Notes: a model not told the origin generated them from the sequence alone. Counted from the stretch's first letter, positions 20,601 to 28,587 are shown. The stretch: DNA of 64,000 bases from Streptococcus infantis (GCF_000963255.1 NZ_JYOV01000019.1:1-64000), one strand, 5' to 3'. Numbers and translations: made by a program.

Positions 20601-20650
20601 CCTTCATTTGTTTCCGCAATTACTTCATGTACTTTTGAATAATCAACCAT
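17606..20650 (-). CDS. hsdR: Type I restriction enzyme, HsdR (R) subunit
   Basis: ATP-dependent translocase and nuclease of a type I restriction system; it acts with two HsdM and one HsdS on foreign DNA lacking the methylation mark. The 1014 residues contain an N-terminal PD-(D/E)xK nuclease (DVTILVNGLP then QIELKKRGG, about 155-175), SF2 motor Walker A WHTTGSGKT (about 310), DECH box (LIFDECHRSQFG) and helicase motifs FGFTGTP and FSRTNRIF. A helical C-terminal region follows. Length and motifs fit the EcoR124I-like group. Last gene of the operon, 55 bp after hsdS. Confidence 0.95.
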   Translation of the reverse strand: MVDYSKVHEVIAETNEGILLAEYQPEYRTDREYQSEADLENQLISDLVNHLNYERLNIHTPAEILANTKVQIEKLNKVTFTDDEWNRFVVEYLDCPNEGLVEKTRKIQENHIYDFVFDDGRIKNIFIIDKKNIHNNSMQVINQVTQVGSHTNRYDVTILVNGLPLVQIELKKRGGSLKEAFEQIHRYSKESFNSENSLYKYIQIFVISNGTFTRYFANTTAQNKNHYEFTCEWADRKNKTIHDLEDFTVTFLSKRVLLEVLTKYCVFDTNNTLLIMRPYQIAATESIIRKIHSSNEMKNFGTINACGYIWHTTGSGKTLTSFKTARLATELDYIDKVIFVVDRKDLDHQTMNEYRKFQPNSVNGSNNTKELQRSIEENDDRIVVTTIQKLNKFITANPSHEIYNKKCVLIFDECHRSQFGKAQKRIKKAFKQYALFGFTGTPIFPENSLTGETTQEVFGEQLHNYVITDAIRDKKVLKFKVDYNYIKPEINKYREAEKAVGRELDEKKLKKMEKELLLHPERIATITEYLLRVYNDKTHRNQHYTHKQKQLSGFNAMLAVQSIEAAKLYYEELQRQQAALPEAKRLKVATIFSFAPNEEQSAYGEIQDEELDPQNTAMPLSSKEFLAKAIYDYNQMFKTNFSTDGKEFQNYYRDLSKRVKSKEVDLLIVVGMFLTGFDAPTMNTLFVDKNLRYHGLIQAFSRTNRIFNKVKPFGNIVCFRDLEKATQEAIRTFGDTNKLDIILEKSFSEYMDGFVDQVTGIKVKGYTEVCQEILERFPNPQEIETEHDKKEFVKLFGEFLKLDNVLRNYDEFQEIEKSISEGYLQDLRSSYVEIRDEFLNLKNYERTKDLGVDLSDIEFEIELLKTDEINLDYILALIVEKSKNSESKEAMKAEVSRVIRSSIDIRAKEELVIGFINDIDLQKLKDHDGIINAFYEYGKERKKIAIHDLAEAEKLVDDYQLFIDKSIQRGYAENSGTDLDSIIPPTSRRQGARERKKQEVLRKIQLLVETYSGI

Positions 20651-20705
20651 AGCTTGCTTCCTATTTTGTTTTAATTGAGATTCTATCTCAAAATGATTAA
20701 AGAGT

Positions 20706-22472
20706 TTATCTAGTAAAATTTAATAATTGTTCTCTCCAGTATTCATACTGTTTCTGTCTTAGTTCAATTTCCTTTGGAAGACCTTCAGAAAGAGAGTTGG
20801 TTAAGGTGTTGAAGTTATCAAGAATGGAGACGATTTTTTCTTGCTCAGTAAGGGATGGCAATATAAATTTATATTGCATAATAGCTTGCTTATCTCCTCG
20901 GGGCATCTTAGAACCTTTTGAGTATTGCACATTATAATTAAAGAATCGATCATCTGATAAAATATAATATAAATATTTATTTTCCATCAAAGGGGTTATA
21001 GAATTTTGAATTGTCAAGACATCTCCACTTGTCCCACCAACTTGATTAGAAAACCAGATTTTTTTTAGATAAGGTCGGATATTACCAATCAATATATCAC
21101 CCTGATTATAGGTTGTAACACTTCCTTGATTAGGTAAGAATGTAGCAACTGTTTTCCCTTTTCTATCTTGTAACAAATTATCAACCCCAACATAAGTTTC
21201 AGGAGTTAGTTCTGTCACACTAATCCTCTTTTGGCTATATTCTGCAACTGCTCCTAACTCAACTCGAATTGGTCCAAATACCCACTGTAAAAGTTTGATA
21301 ATAGCGGAGTTGTCCCACTCCTCTACTCTACTCTCAGTGTACTCGCCTTCGGCGACGAATGTCAAGAGTTTTTCTCGGAAATATTCGTACTGTTTTTGAC
21401 GTAGTTCAATCTCCTTTGGAAGTCCGATGTTTAGGTCATTACAAACCATATCGAAGTTGTCTAGAACTTGAACAATGCGAGATTGAATTTCGAGGGAAGG
21501 GACTGGAATTTTGAATTTTTCAGTATCATTACTAGAAATTTGTGGCATCTGCATATTATTAGCAATGTTTTGAAAATGTTCTTTATCATGAACTAAGTAA
21601 TGATAAATATATCTTAAGTTGATATTTTCATTGTCTGAACTGTATGACCAAAATTCATTTTTAAAACTAAATGGTTTTGTACAATATTCAAAATCAATAA
21701 TTCCGCGAGATTTTACAATAATTGCTTCTTCAGTATGAATATCTTTATCAGGGATATCTCCATAGCTCACATCAGCATAAGTCTTTCCTCCTGCAAAGAT
21801 ACGGATTGGCGCACCATCTTTGTGAAGTAGTTTCATCTGACCAGCTGTAATTTTAGTCCCTTTTCCTTTTTTAAGACACTCACTTAACATCTTCCACTCA
21901 ACCTGATAAACCTCATCCTCAAAAGATAAAAGCTTATCTCGATAAAAAGAATATTGCTTTTTACGTGAGGTCAATTCTGAGGTCAATTCTGAGGTCAATT
22001 CTGTAACATAATCGGTAAATTTGTCAAGTGTTTGCACTATTTTTTCTTGAATTTCTAGGGGAGGAATTGGGATGGAAATTCTTGAAACATCCTTAGGATA
22101 CACGTGTGGTACTCCTGATCCTTTTTTTAGACTAAAAAGTATTCCTTGTTTTTCAAGTAAATAATGATATAAGAACTTTGAGCTTAAAATCCTATCGAAC
22201 GCTTTAATAGAAAAAGCATCTGAAACAAATATAGGCTCATTCCAATACATCACAAAACCTGCATATGCACCACTACCTGCAACAGTTATTGTTTCACCTT
22301 CTCTGTTAAATTCTCCATGGAAGTATGCAGGTTTCTGACCTCCAGAAATAACTGGATAAGGTCCATCAGTAGCTGTTTTAGAGGTAATTGTTTTTCCACG
22401 TTTTAAAAATGCCACTTCCCCCAATTCTTTCCACTCAACAGGACAGTCTTGGATTTCTTCTAGGATGTTCAT
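20706..22472 (-). CDS. hsdS: Type I specificity subunit HsdS with three target-recognition domains
   Basis: DNA-recognition subunit. Counting from MNILEEIQDC (22472, GGAG six bases upstream; an ATG at 22487 overlapping the previous stop is an alternative), the 588 residues hold three TRD-plus-helix units instead of two. They are TRD1 about 10-145 with helix 145-183, TRD2 about 190-328 with helix 328-372, and TRD3 about 395-540 with helix 540-586. Helices two and three are near-identical (GLPKEIELRQKQYEY then F/W-RE). The first helix carries three TSEL/TSR tetrapeptides from a 12-bp tandem repeat. A normal HsdS has about 400 residues. All frames are open, so the gene could be functional. Confidence 0.88.
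   Translation of the reverse strand: MNILEEIQDCPVEWKELGEVAFLKRGKTITSKTATDGPYPVISGGQKPAYFHGEFNREGETITVAGSGAYAGFVMYWNEPIFVSDAFSIKAFDRILSSKFLYHYLLEKQGILFSLKKGSGVPHVYPKDVSRISIPIPPLEIQEKIVQTLDKFTDYVTELTSELTSELTSRKKQYSFYRDKLLSFEDEVYQVEWKMLSECLKKGKGTKITAGQMKLLHKDGAPIRIFAGGKTYADVSYGDIPDKDIHTEEAIIVKSRGIIDFEYCTKPFSFKNEFWSYSSDNENINLRYIYHYLVHDKEHFQNIANNMQMPQISSNDTEKFKIPVPSLEIQSRIVQVLDNFDMVCNDLNIGLPKEIELRQKQYEYFREKLLTFVAEGEYTESRVEEWDNSAIIKLLQWVFGPIRVELGAVAEYSQKRISVTELTPETYVGVDNLLQDRKGKTVATFLPNQGSVTTYNQGDILIGNIRPYLKKIWFSNQVGGTSGDVLTIQNSITPLMENKYLYYILSDDRFFNYNVQYSKGSKMPRGDKQAIMQYKFILPSLTEQEKIVSILDNFNTLTNSLSEGLPKEIELRQKQYEYWREQLLNFTR
21967..22002 (-). repeat. Three 12-bp tandem repeats in hsdS (TSEL repeat)
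   Basis: The unit GAGGTCAATTCT occurs exactly three times in tandem, encoding Leu-Thr-Ser-Glu repeats in the spacer helix between the first and second recognition domains. A change in copy number keeps the frame but changes spacer length. In EcoR124I/R124/3, two versus three TAEL repeats change the spacing in the recognised DNA. Confidence 0.9.
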
Positions 22473-22483
22473 ATCATACTCCA

Positions 22484-23359
22484 TCATTTCTTTAGTACTT
22501 CTTCCCACTCCTCCACAAATCCAATATGATGCAGATGAATCACTGCTTGATAGCGTTTAATGAGTGCTGACAATTCACATAAAAATCCTTCATTCCATTT
22601 TTTCTTATCAGGATAGAGGCTTTTAACTGCATAAAGTTGTGCCATTAGTCTATTTTTCAATTTACTATTTTCGTTCATGAAAGTAGGGAGTTGACCCGGT
22701 ACCTTTGTGAAGCTTGTATAATATAATCGATTATAGTGGGCACAGTAATTTCTTAGAACCACTGCAACTTCTAGATAAGTTCTAACTTGAGTGGACTTTA
22801 TACCAATATCTTTAGAAATATCTTGCTGGATATCTATCGGAGAATCTGCAAAAAATTTCGAAGTCATTCCAAAAGTAAAAAATTCTACCAGAACCCATAT
22901 AGGGAACACTCCATCATATTTTCGCTGATGATGCTTATATACAGGGCTTTTCTGCCTATGACCCAACTCTTTTTCAATATCTTCTAAAAATTCACTATGT
23001 TTATGAAATTTATTAAAGGCAGTCGCTTCTTTATAAGCTAAAGCTCCGTACTTGTTTCCATGATGATAGGCAACTTGAGTCCTAAAATACAACTCAATAT
23101 CTTCTAAATACTTGAAAATAAGCAAACGAAGTTCTGCATCAAAACAAGAAATTCCGTAAATTTTCTCCAAAGAAACCTTACTGGAATCATACTTCTGCGT
23201 CTCTTTATCACGAAAAGGTAAAAAATAAGCAGTTAGCCGATAATAATTAACCTTTTGTAAGATATCAATCGCATACTCATTTGATCTAATATCTTTACAA
23301 CCGTGTTCAATTAATTTGGCCACCTGCTCATCCCAAGTTTTAAATTCTTTAATTTTCAT
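22484..23359 (-). CDS. Abi_2-family (AbiD/AbiF-like) abortive infection protein
   Basis: About 291 residues from MKIKEFKTWD (23359, GGAAG five bases upstream). The family hallmark is the N-terminal segment WDEQVAKLIEHGCKD...INYYRLTAYFLPFRDK-like region, seen here as LQKVNYYRLTAYFLPFRD, followed by YFRTQVAYHHGNKYG and VVLRNYCAHYNRLYY. The RN(Y)CAHxxR motif is shared with HEPN-like ribonucleases. Lactococcal AbiD/AbiF proteins abort phage infection; the exact target is unknown. It lies inside the hsd operon, its stop codon overlapping an upstream ATG candidate of hsdS, so it is expressed with the restriction system. Confidence 0.85.
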   Translation of the reverse strand: MKIKEFKTWDEQVAKLIEHGCKDIRSNEYAIDILQKVNYYRLTAYFLPFRDKETQKYDSSKVSLEKIYGISCFDAELRLLIFKYLEDIELYFRTQVAYHHGNKYGALAYKEATAFNKFHKHSEFLEDIEKELGHRQKSPVYKHHQRKYDGVFPIWVLVEFFTFGMTSKFFADSPIDIQQDISKDIGIKSTQVRTYLEVAVVLRNYCAHYNRLYYTSFTKVPGQLPTFMNENSKLKNRLMAQLYAVKSLYPDKKKWNEGFLCELSALIKRYQAVIHLHHIGFVEEWEEVLKK

Positions 23360-23428
23360 AATAACTTCCGTATAAAAAAATGTCCGCCTTGTCACATCAA
23401 AGAGAGGTGGGCGGTCCTATTGATTCTA

Positions 23429-23782
23429 TTATACCGTTTTTAGCAGATAATTCAAGGATTTTTTACTTTTTTTAAAATTATTTTGAATATAGTATACACG
23501 ACGACCAATCGCTAAAATCATATCAAGATTATAGTAGGCAACATTTCGTTGAACACTTCTATTCCCCTCATTTTGAACTGTCAACTTATAGTTGACAGTT
23601 GCTTCTTCCGACAATTCACCATCTTCAAAGATGGCCTTGATATGTTTACTAATGTTTTGCTTGGAAGTTTGAAAGAGCTCAGCTAGTTCCTGTTGGGTCA
23701 GCCAGACTGTACCATTATCCAAATGTAGTTCAATAGCTGACTCGCCATCATCCGTTCTATAGAGAATTACATCATTTGCCAT
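23429..23782 (-). pseudogene. Truncated RhuM-family protein
   Basis: The 117 codons match the N-terminal part of RhuM (virulence RhuM) proteins: VWLTQQELAELFQTSKQNISKHI HTH-like region, then NVAYYNLDMILAIGRRV. Normal members continue for another 200 or so residues. Here the sequence turns into a Lys-rich stretch and stops, so the gene looks like a 3'-deleted remnant. Its start overlaps the end of hsdM by 11 bp. RhuM genes are commonly found between hsd genes. Residual function as an HTH protein cannot be excluded. Confidence 0.7.
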
Positions 23783-25343
23783 GGCTTAGCTCCTCTACAA
23801 TTTTATCTATCTCTGCACGTAAGTAATCAATCTTAGCAACAGTCTCAGCGATTTCTTTATTAAGAACATCAATATCAATCTTCTCACGTGTGTCTTCTTG
23901 TTCGACATAGGTTGAGACAGATAGATTGTAGTCTTGCTCTAAGCCAATCACATCATTATCAACCAGCGCAGATTTATAATCCACACTTTGATAATTAGTG
24001 AACAATTCAACAATATGCTCAATATTACTATCTGTCAAAACATTGTTATTGGTCTCTTTTTTGAATTCTTTACTCGCATCAATAAAGAGGGTTTTATTTT
24101 CAAGTTTATTCTTCGCCAGAACTAAAATCGTGGTCGCGATAGAAGTACCAAAGAAGAGATTATCTGGAAGGGCAATAACTGCTTCAATAAAGTTGTTATC
24201 TACTAGATACTGACGAATGGTTTTTTCAGCTCCTCCACGATAGAAAATACCTGGGAAACATACAATAGCTGCTCGACCTTTATTAGATAAGTGGTTGAGA
24301 CTATGCATGATAAAGGCAAAGTCAGCTTTTGACTTAGGAGCTAGTTTCCCTGCAGGAGCGAAACGGTCATCATTTATGAGAGTTGGGTCTCCATCTCCCA
24401 CCCATTTGACAGAGTATGGAGGATTAGAAACGATAGCATCAAAAGGTTTCTCATCTAAATGCTGAGGATTTAAAAGGGTATCTCCTCGCTTAATATCAAA
24501 GTTATTGTAGTTGATATTGTGCAAGAACATATTCATACGAGCCAAGTTATAGTTAGTCATATTGATTTCCTGACCAAAGAAACCATCCTCTAGGATATGA
24601 TCTTCGTATTGTTTTTTCATCTGCAGCAAGAGCGAGCCTGAACCACATGTCGGGTCATAGACCTTATTAATCTTGTCCTTACCGACCATCACTAGGCGAG
24701 CAAGTAATTTAGAAACTGTCTGAGGAGTGAAAAATTCCCCACCACTTTTACCAGCATTGCTCGCATAGTTGGAAATCAAGAACTCATAGGCATCCCCGAA
24801 GGCATCAATGTCATTTTCCTCAAAGTTGCCAAAGTTAATACTATTGATACCATTAAGGATATCAGAAAGACGTTTATTTTTTTCTGGAACAGTACCACCA
24901 AGGATGTTACTTCTTGTGTCCAAGTTATCAAATAGACCTTTAATATCATCCTCTGATTTGAATCCAATAGCTGACTTCTCAATAGCTTGGAAAATATTGG
25001 CCAATTCTTCGTTTAAATTTTCATTTTGCGAGGCATTCTCCACAACATTTTCAAATAGTTGACTCGGAAGGATAAAAAATCCCTTATCCTCAACTGTCCC
25101 TGGTTTAAAATCTTGCTCAGCTTCTTGGTCACTCAATTTAGCATAACGGAATTCTAAGTCGCCAGCTTCATGCTCAGCACGGTCAAAATAGTCTGCCATA
25201 TGCTCTGAAATAAAGCGATAGAACAGAATTCCCAGTATATACTGTTTAAAATCCCAACCATCTACAGCACCACGAACATCGTCCGCAATCGCCCAAATTT
25301 TACGATGCAGCTCCTTGCGTTCTGCATTTTCTTTACTTGCCAT
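23772..25343 (-). CDS. hsdM: Type I DNA methyltransferase, HsdM (M) subunit
   Basis: N6-adenine methyltransferase of the type I system. With the ATG at 25343 (AGGGA seven bases upstream; a GTG six bases earlier is possible) it has 523 residues. Visible parts are an N-terminal HsdM helical domain ([19 protein letters not shown]), the SAM-binding motif ([13 protein letters not shown]), catalytic NPPY ([10 protein letters not shown]) and a C-terminal coiled helix ([22 protein letters not shown]) that contacts HsdS. First gene of the operon; the order is hsdM, rhuM remnant, abi, hsdS, hsdR. Confidence 0.96.
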   Translation of the reverse strand: MASKENAERKELHRKIWAIADDVRGAVDGWDFKQYILGILFYRFISEHMADYFDRAEHEAGDLEFRYAKLSDQEAEQDFKPGTVEDKGFFILPSQLFENVVENASQNENLNEELANIFQAIEKSAIGFKSEDDIKGLFDNLDTRSNILGGTVPEKNKRLSDILNGINSINFGNFEENDIDAFGDAYEFLISNYASNAGKSGGEFFTPQTVSKLLARLVMVGKDKINKVYDPTCGSGSLLLQMKKQYEDHILEDGFFGQEINMTNYNLARMNMFLHNINYNNFDIKRGDTLLNPQHLDEKPFDAIVSNPPYSVKWVGDGDPTLINDDRFAPAGKLAPKSKADFAFIMHSLNHLSNKGRAAIVCFPGIFYRGGAEKTIRQYLVDNNFIEAVIALPDNLFFGTSIATTILVLAKNKLENKTLFIDASKEFKKETNNNVLTDSNIEHIVELFTNYQSVDYKSALVDNDVIGLEQDYNLSVSTYVEQEDTREKIDIDVLNKEIAETVAKIDYLRAEIDKIVEELSHGK

Positions 25344-25450
25344 TTTCACTTCCCTAATTCAATGCATTATCCTTTATATTTTATCATATTTTAAGAAAAA
25401 GCACCTAAACTAAGAATAAAAGTGTATCCTAAAAGTTATACAGAAAAATC

Positions 25451-26832
25451 GGCTCCATAATTTCTGTAGTGGGTAAAACCACCATAGGAATTATGGAGCC
25501 TATTTTGTTGTATAAAAAAAGTCCCATAAGACCTATAATGAAAAGTGACCAAACCATCATTAGAAAGAATCTTATGGAACAATTAAATTTTATCACAAAC
25601 TTACTCGGAATTAAAGACAAGAACATCAAAATCTTGGATTATCTTGATGCTGGAACGCATAAAGAAGTCATCGCTAAGCTAGATTATCCTGCTCCTAAGT
25701 GTCATCACTGCCTAGGGCAAATGACTAAATATGACTTCCAGAAAGAATCTAAAATCCCCTATCTAGAGTGTGCAGGCTATAAGACACTCATTCGATTGAG
25801 AAAACGCCGTTTCCGTTGTAAAGTCTGCGGGAAAATAGCTGTCTCAGAGACTTCCTTAGTCAAAAAGAATCACCAAATCGCTACTCGAGAAAGTCCCTAT
25901 GACGGCTATCGCAGAAAGTCTATCTGTCTCTACTTCGACAGTCATTCGTAAATTGAAAGAATTCAAATTCAAGACAGATTTATCTTTCCTTCCAACTCAC
26001 ATGTCTTGGGATGAATACAGCTTCAAGAAAGGTAAGATGAGTTTCATTGCACAGGATTTTGATTCCAGAAAAATCGTAGCTATCCTGGATGGGCGAACTC
26101 AAGTGACTATTCGCAATCATTTCCTTCGTTATTCTAGTCAGGTGAAAAGTCGCGTGAAAGTCATTACCATGGATATGTTTAGCCCCTACTATGATATTGC
26201 CAGAAAACTTTTTCCTAACGCTAAAATCGTTCTCGACCGCTTTCACATTATCCAACATCTCAGTCGAGCTATGAATCGTCTTCGCATCCAAGTCATGAAT
26301 CGTTTTGATCGCAAATCGCACGAATATAAGGCACTAAAACGTTACTGGAAACTCATTCAACAGGATAGCCGTAAACTCAGCGATAAACGATTTTATCGCC
26401 CGACTTTTCGCTCACACTTGACCAATAAAGAGATTCTCGAAAAGCTCCTTGCATACTCTCAAGAACTTAGAGAGCACTATGAACTCTATCAACTATTACT
26501 GTTTCATTTCCAAGAGAAACAAACAGACCATTTCTTTGAACTGATTGAAGAAACGATTTCTTGTGTAAATCCTATTTTTCAAACTGTTTTTAAGACCTTT
26601 TTGAAAGACAAGGACAAAATCATGAACTCACTGGAACTGCCCTACTCAAACGCGAAACTAGAGGCTACCAATAACCTCATTAAGGTCATCAAGCGCAATG
26701 CTTTTGGCTTCCGGAACTTTGAAAACTTTAAAATTAGAATCCTCATTGCTTTGAATATCAAAAAGGAGAGAACCATGTTAGTCCTCTCCAGGTTATAACT
26801 TTTCATCAACCCACTACAGTTGACAAAGAGCC
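25451..26832 (+). mobile_element. ISL3-family insertion sequence with 8-bp target duplication
   Basis: The right end reads (reverse complement) GGCTCTTTGTCAACTGTAG followed by TGGGT. The left end shares GGCTC and CTGTAGTGGGT with it. The element is flanked by the direct repeat GAAAAATC (25443-25450 and 26833-26840), the 8-bp duplication typical of ISL3 elements. It encodes one frameshifted transposase. The left end also forms a perfect 12-bp hairpin (25451-25462 with 25489-25500). It was inserted at the stop codon of the reverse transcriptase gene, leaving that coding sequence intact. Confidence 0.9.
25574..26798 (+). pseudogene. ISL3-family transposase, frameshifted
   Basis: The first frame (25574-25951) encodes the N-terminal zinc-ribbon part (CHHCLGQM then FRCKVCGK) after the start MEQLNFITNLLGIKD. 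The second (25899-26798) encodes the HTH (MTAIAESLSVSTSTVIRKL) and the DDE_Tnp_ISL3 catalytic domain (SWDEYSFKKG, ITMDMFSPY, LEATNNLIKVIKR). A +1 shift near 25880-25895 separates them. One indel would rebuild a transposase of about 408 residues, so it is most likely an inactivated copy. Confidence 0.85.
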
Positions 26833-26839
26833 GAAAAAT

Positions 26840-28216
26840 CTAACTTTTGGTATGCAGTACAGAAGAGTGAGTGGTTTTCATTTTAGAGTGAATTCTATAT
26901 CCTAATGCCTTTTCAATTTTTTTCTTTCTATTTTTTAATTGTGACAACATTAGATTAGATGTATTTGGACTAATTTTATCAAATATTTCTTGGGACCTCT
27001 GAGCATATTTTATAAAATTGCTAGGATATTTTTTTGATTTTCCAAAATCAGTATACAATGAGTAAATTTTGTGACGATTTGGTAGCTTCTTTAATCCTTT
27101 CTTTCTTTGAATATATTTAGATTTGTATATCAATTTTCTACCTTCACGGTAAAATTTATAGATACTCTTTTCAAGAATTTTGACATTATTACCATCAAAT
27201 CTAAAACCTAAATAATCTATACCATTTACTTTGTTGTGTTCATTCAATACCACATTATCATTAATAAAAAATTTTTTATTTTTATCAGTCTGTAAATGAA
27301 TTTTATTCTCATCTGATAGTTCTTTTAATAAATTTGTAATCGACTCTACAAAATCATTTCCATACCTAGAATACAGTTTTTCAACATCTAATACAATTAT
27401 AAAATCATCAGAATATCTTTGATAAAAACCATCAAATTCTTTTGAAAGTTCAGCTAAGCTCCTATCAAAATCAATAGCATAGATATTAGCAAGAACTCCA
27501 CTTAATGAATTTCCTTGAGGGATTCCAAAAATATTTTTGTTTAATTTGCATTTATTATATTTTTGAAATTTTCTAAAATCACCTATACTTCGAAAATAAC
27601 TAACATCATTTTTCAGCACCAAAGAATCATCAGAAAAATCTAAAGTACTTTTTTCAATAAAGGCAAATTTAGTTAGTGATTTATATATGTTATACCAATC
27701 ACTGGGTAATTGTTGAACTTTTAATACTCTCTGCAATCTATCCTTTAATAATTTGTGATCCAATGTATCAAAAAACTTTTCAAAATCACCAATAATTACC
27801 AAAGCATTGTCTTGCTTCTCTATAAAAGAAATCGCCTCCGCAGCAAAATTTATACTACTTTGATGTTGTTTATTCGTACGATATGCCACCGAGAAGAAAT
27901 CTAATTCATTATCCTCCATCCACTCATTGTAGCAAATGTTTAGTAGGTCAGAGTAATATTTATATATCAAACCATCTAAATGGCCTGCATACATGAGAGG
28001 ACGAATCTTAAACTTTACAGGTCTACCATCAATATTACTAAACTCACAACCAACGTACTTAGAACTCTTCCGCTCATAACGCAAAAAAGGAAGAAAGCTA
28101 TGACGAGCAACTTTCTCTGGGTCTGTAATATAATCTATTACCCTATCAATCATTATCCTTTTATCAATATGACGATATTTCTTACACTTATACGATTTGA
28201 AATTTATTTTTTCCAT
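26840..28216 (-). CDS. Stand-alone reverse transcriptase, defence-type (DRT-like)
   Basis: RNA-directed DNA polymerase of 458 residues. RT motifs in order: basic R-x-I block (KFKIRPLMYAGHLDG, 68-82), motif A DFEKFFD (Asp144), motif B GIPQGNSLSG (231-240), motif C YSDD (268-271) and motif E YLGF (335-338). A basic thumb-like C-terminus follows, with no maturase, endonuclease, nitrilase or protease domain. This is not a group II intron RT. The layout resembles the unknown-group/DRT antiviral reverse transcriptases, with DRT2-type as the best guess. There is no AGGAG-like ribosome binding site before the ATG. A promoter-driven structured leader of about 360 nt precedes it, and an IS sits exactly at its stop. 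Confidence 0.85.
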   Translation of the reverse strand: MEKINFKSYKCKKYRHIDKRIMIDRVIDYITDPEKVARHSFLPFLRYERKSSKYVGCEFSNIDGRPVKFKIRPLMYAGHLDGLIYKYYSDLLNICYNEWMEDNELDFFSVAYRTNKQHQSSINFAAEAISFIEKQDNALVIIGDFEKFFDTLDHKLLKDRLQRVLKVQQLPSDWYNIYKSLTKFAFIEKSTLDFSDDSLVLKNDVSYFRSIGDFRKFQKYNKCKLNKNIFGIPQGNSLSGVLANIYAIDFDRSLAELSKEFDGFYQRYSDDFIIVLDVEKLYSRYGNDFVESITNLLKELSDENKIHLQTDKNKKFFINDNVVLNEHNKVNGIDYLGFRFDGNNVKILEKSIYKFYREGRKLIYKSKYIQRKKGLKKLPNRHKIYSLYTDFGKSKKYPSNFIKYAQRSQEIFDKISPNTSNLMLSQLKNRKKKIEKALGYRIHSKMKTTHSSVLHTKS

Positions 28217-28580
28217 AAAACAAAAGGAGCAACATTAGCAATAGGTCGGTATTCCTATAATAACAGCTAATATTGCACACTTATTAATTTATTTTATAAT
28301 ACCGAATACCAAATTAGTCACGAATGTTAGAACGATTTCTTCAAAGAAATTCATCAGTAATTCCTCCAACTCTTTAAACTGGTTGATTTGACTAAGAGTC
28401 GAACGCAGACGAGGACGTTGTCTAAGTTCGAATCCAAACTGCCGACCGAGGCAGATTGCAACGATAATCAAAATTAACATCTTCTCATCTATATTAATTA
28501 TAGCACAATTTGTAGCTTGTGAGCAAGCGTCTATCATTGTGACAGATAAATTCGACTTCCCATACGGCTAAACCTATGGA
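28217..28580 (-). ncRNA. Structured leader RNA upstream of the reverse transcriptase
   Basis: From a consensus promoter (28588-28615) to the RT start lie about 360 nt with several hairpins. They are CACAAT/ATTGTG enclosing GCTTG/CAAGC (28504-28541) and CTGCC/GGCAG (28439-28454). The last 80 nt hold two interleaved stems: TCGGTATT with AATACCGA (28298-28305 with 28246-28253), and GCAATATTAGC with GCTAATGTTGC (28266-28276 with 28229-28239, one G-U pair). These form a pseudoknot-type topology. DRT and retron systems carry a template ncRNA next to the RT gene; this leader is a candidate, not a proven ncRNA. Confidence 0.55.
28289..28354 (-). CDS. 21-codon hydrophobic peptide ORF in the RT leader
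   Basis: An ATG at 28354 is preceded seven bases upstream by a perfect GGAGGA (28362-28367) and encodes MNFFEEIVLTFVTNLVFGIIK, a short hydrophobic peptide. The frame is open further upstream to about 28567, with two more ATGs but weaker start signals. Its end overlaps the first stem of the pseudoknot, so ribosomes on it could alter leader folding. It might be a leader peptide, a small membrane-active toxin, or only part of an RNA template. Not recognised as a known family. Confidence 0.4.
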   Translation of the reverse strand: MNFFEEIVLTFVTNLVFGIIK

Positions 28581-28587
28581 CAACTTT

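Noticed and set aside
21967..22002. CRISPR-like array
   Set aside because: Three contiguous 12-bp units without spacers, inside the hsdS coding frame.
26840..28216. RT as part of a group II intron or a diversity-generating retroelement
   Set aside because: No intron maturase X/En domain, no intron-like domain V structure noticed nearby, and no template/variable repeat pair or Avd-like gene was seen.
28426..28435. GTTCGAATCC on the plus strand resembles a tRNA T-loop
   Set aside because: Flanking bases do not pair as a T-stem and no acceptor, D or anticodon arms can be drawn; it lies in the RT leader in antisense.
26840..28580. Classical retron (msr-msd with RT)
   Set aside because: No clear pair of inverted repeats a1/a2 enclosing an msd hairpin with the priming guanosine was recognised, and the RT lacks an obvious VTG-type retron motif; not fully excluded.
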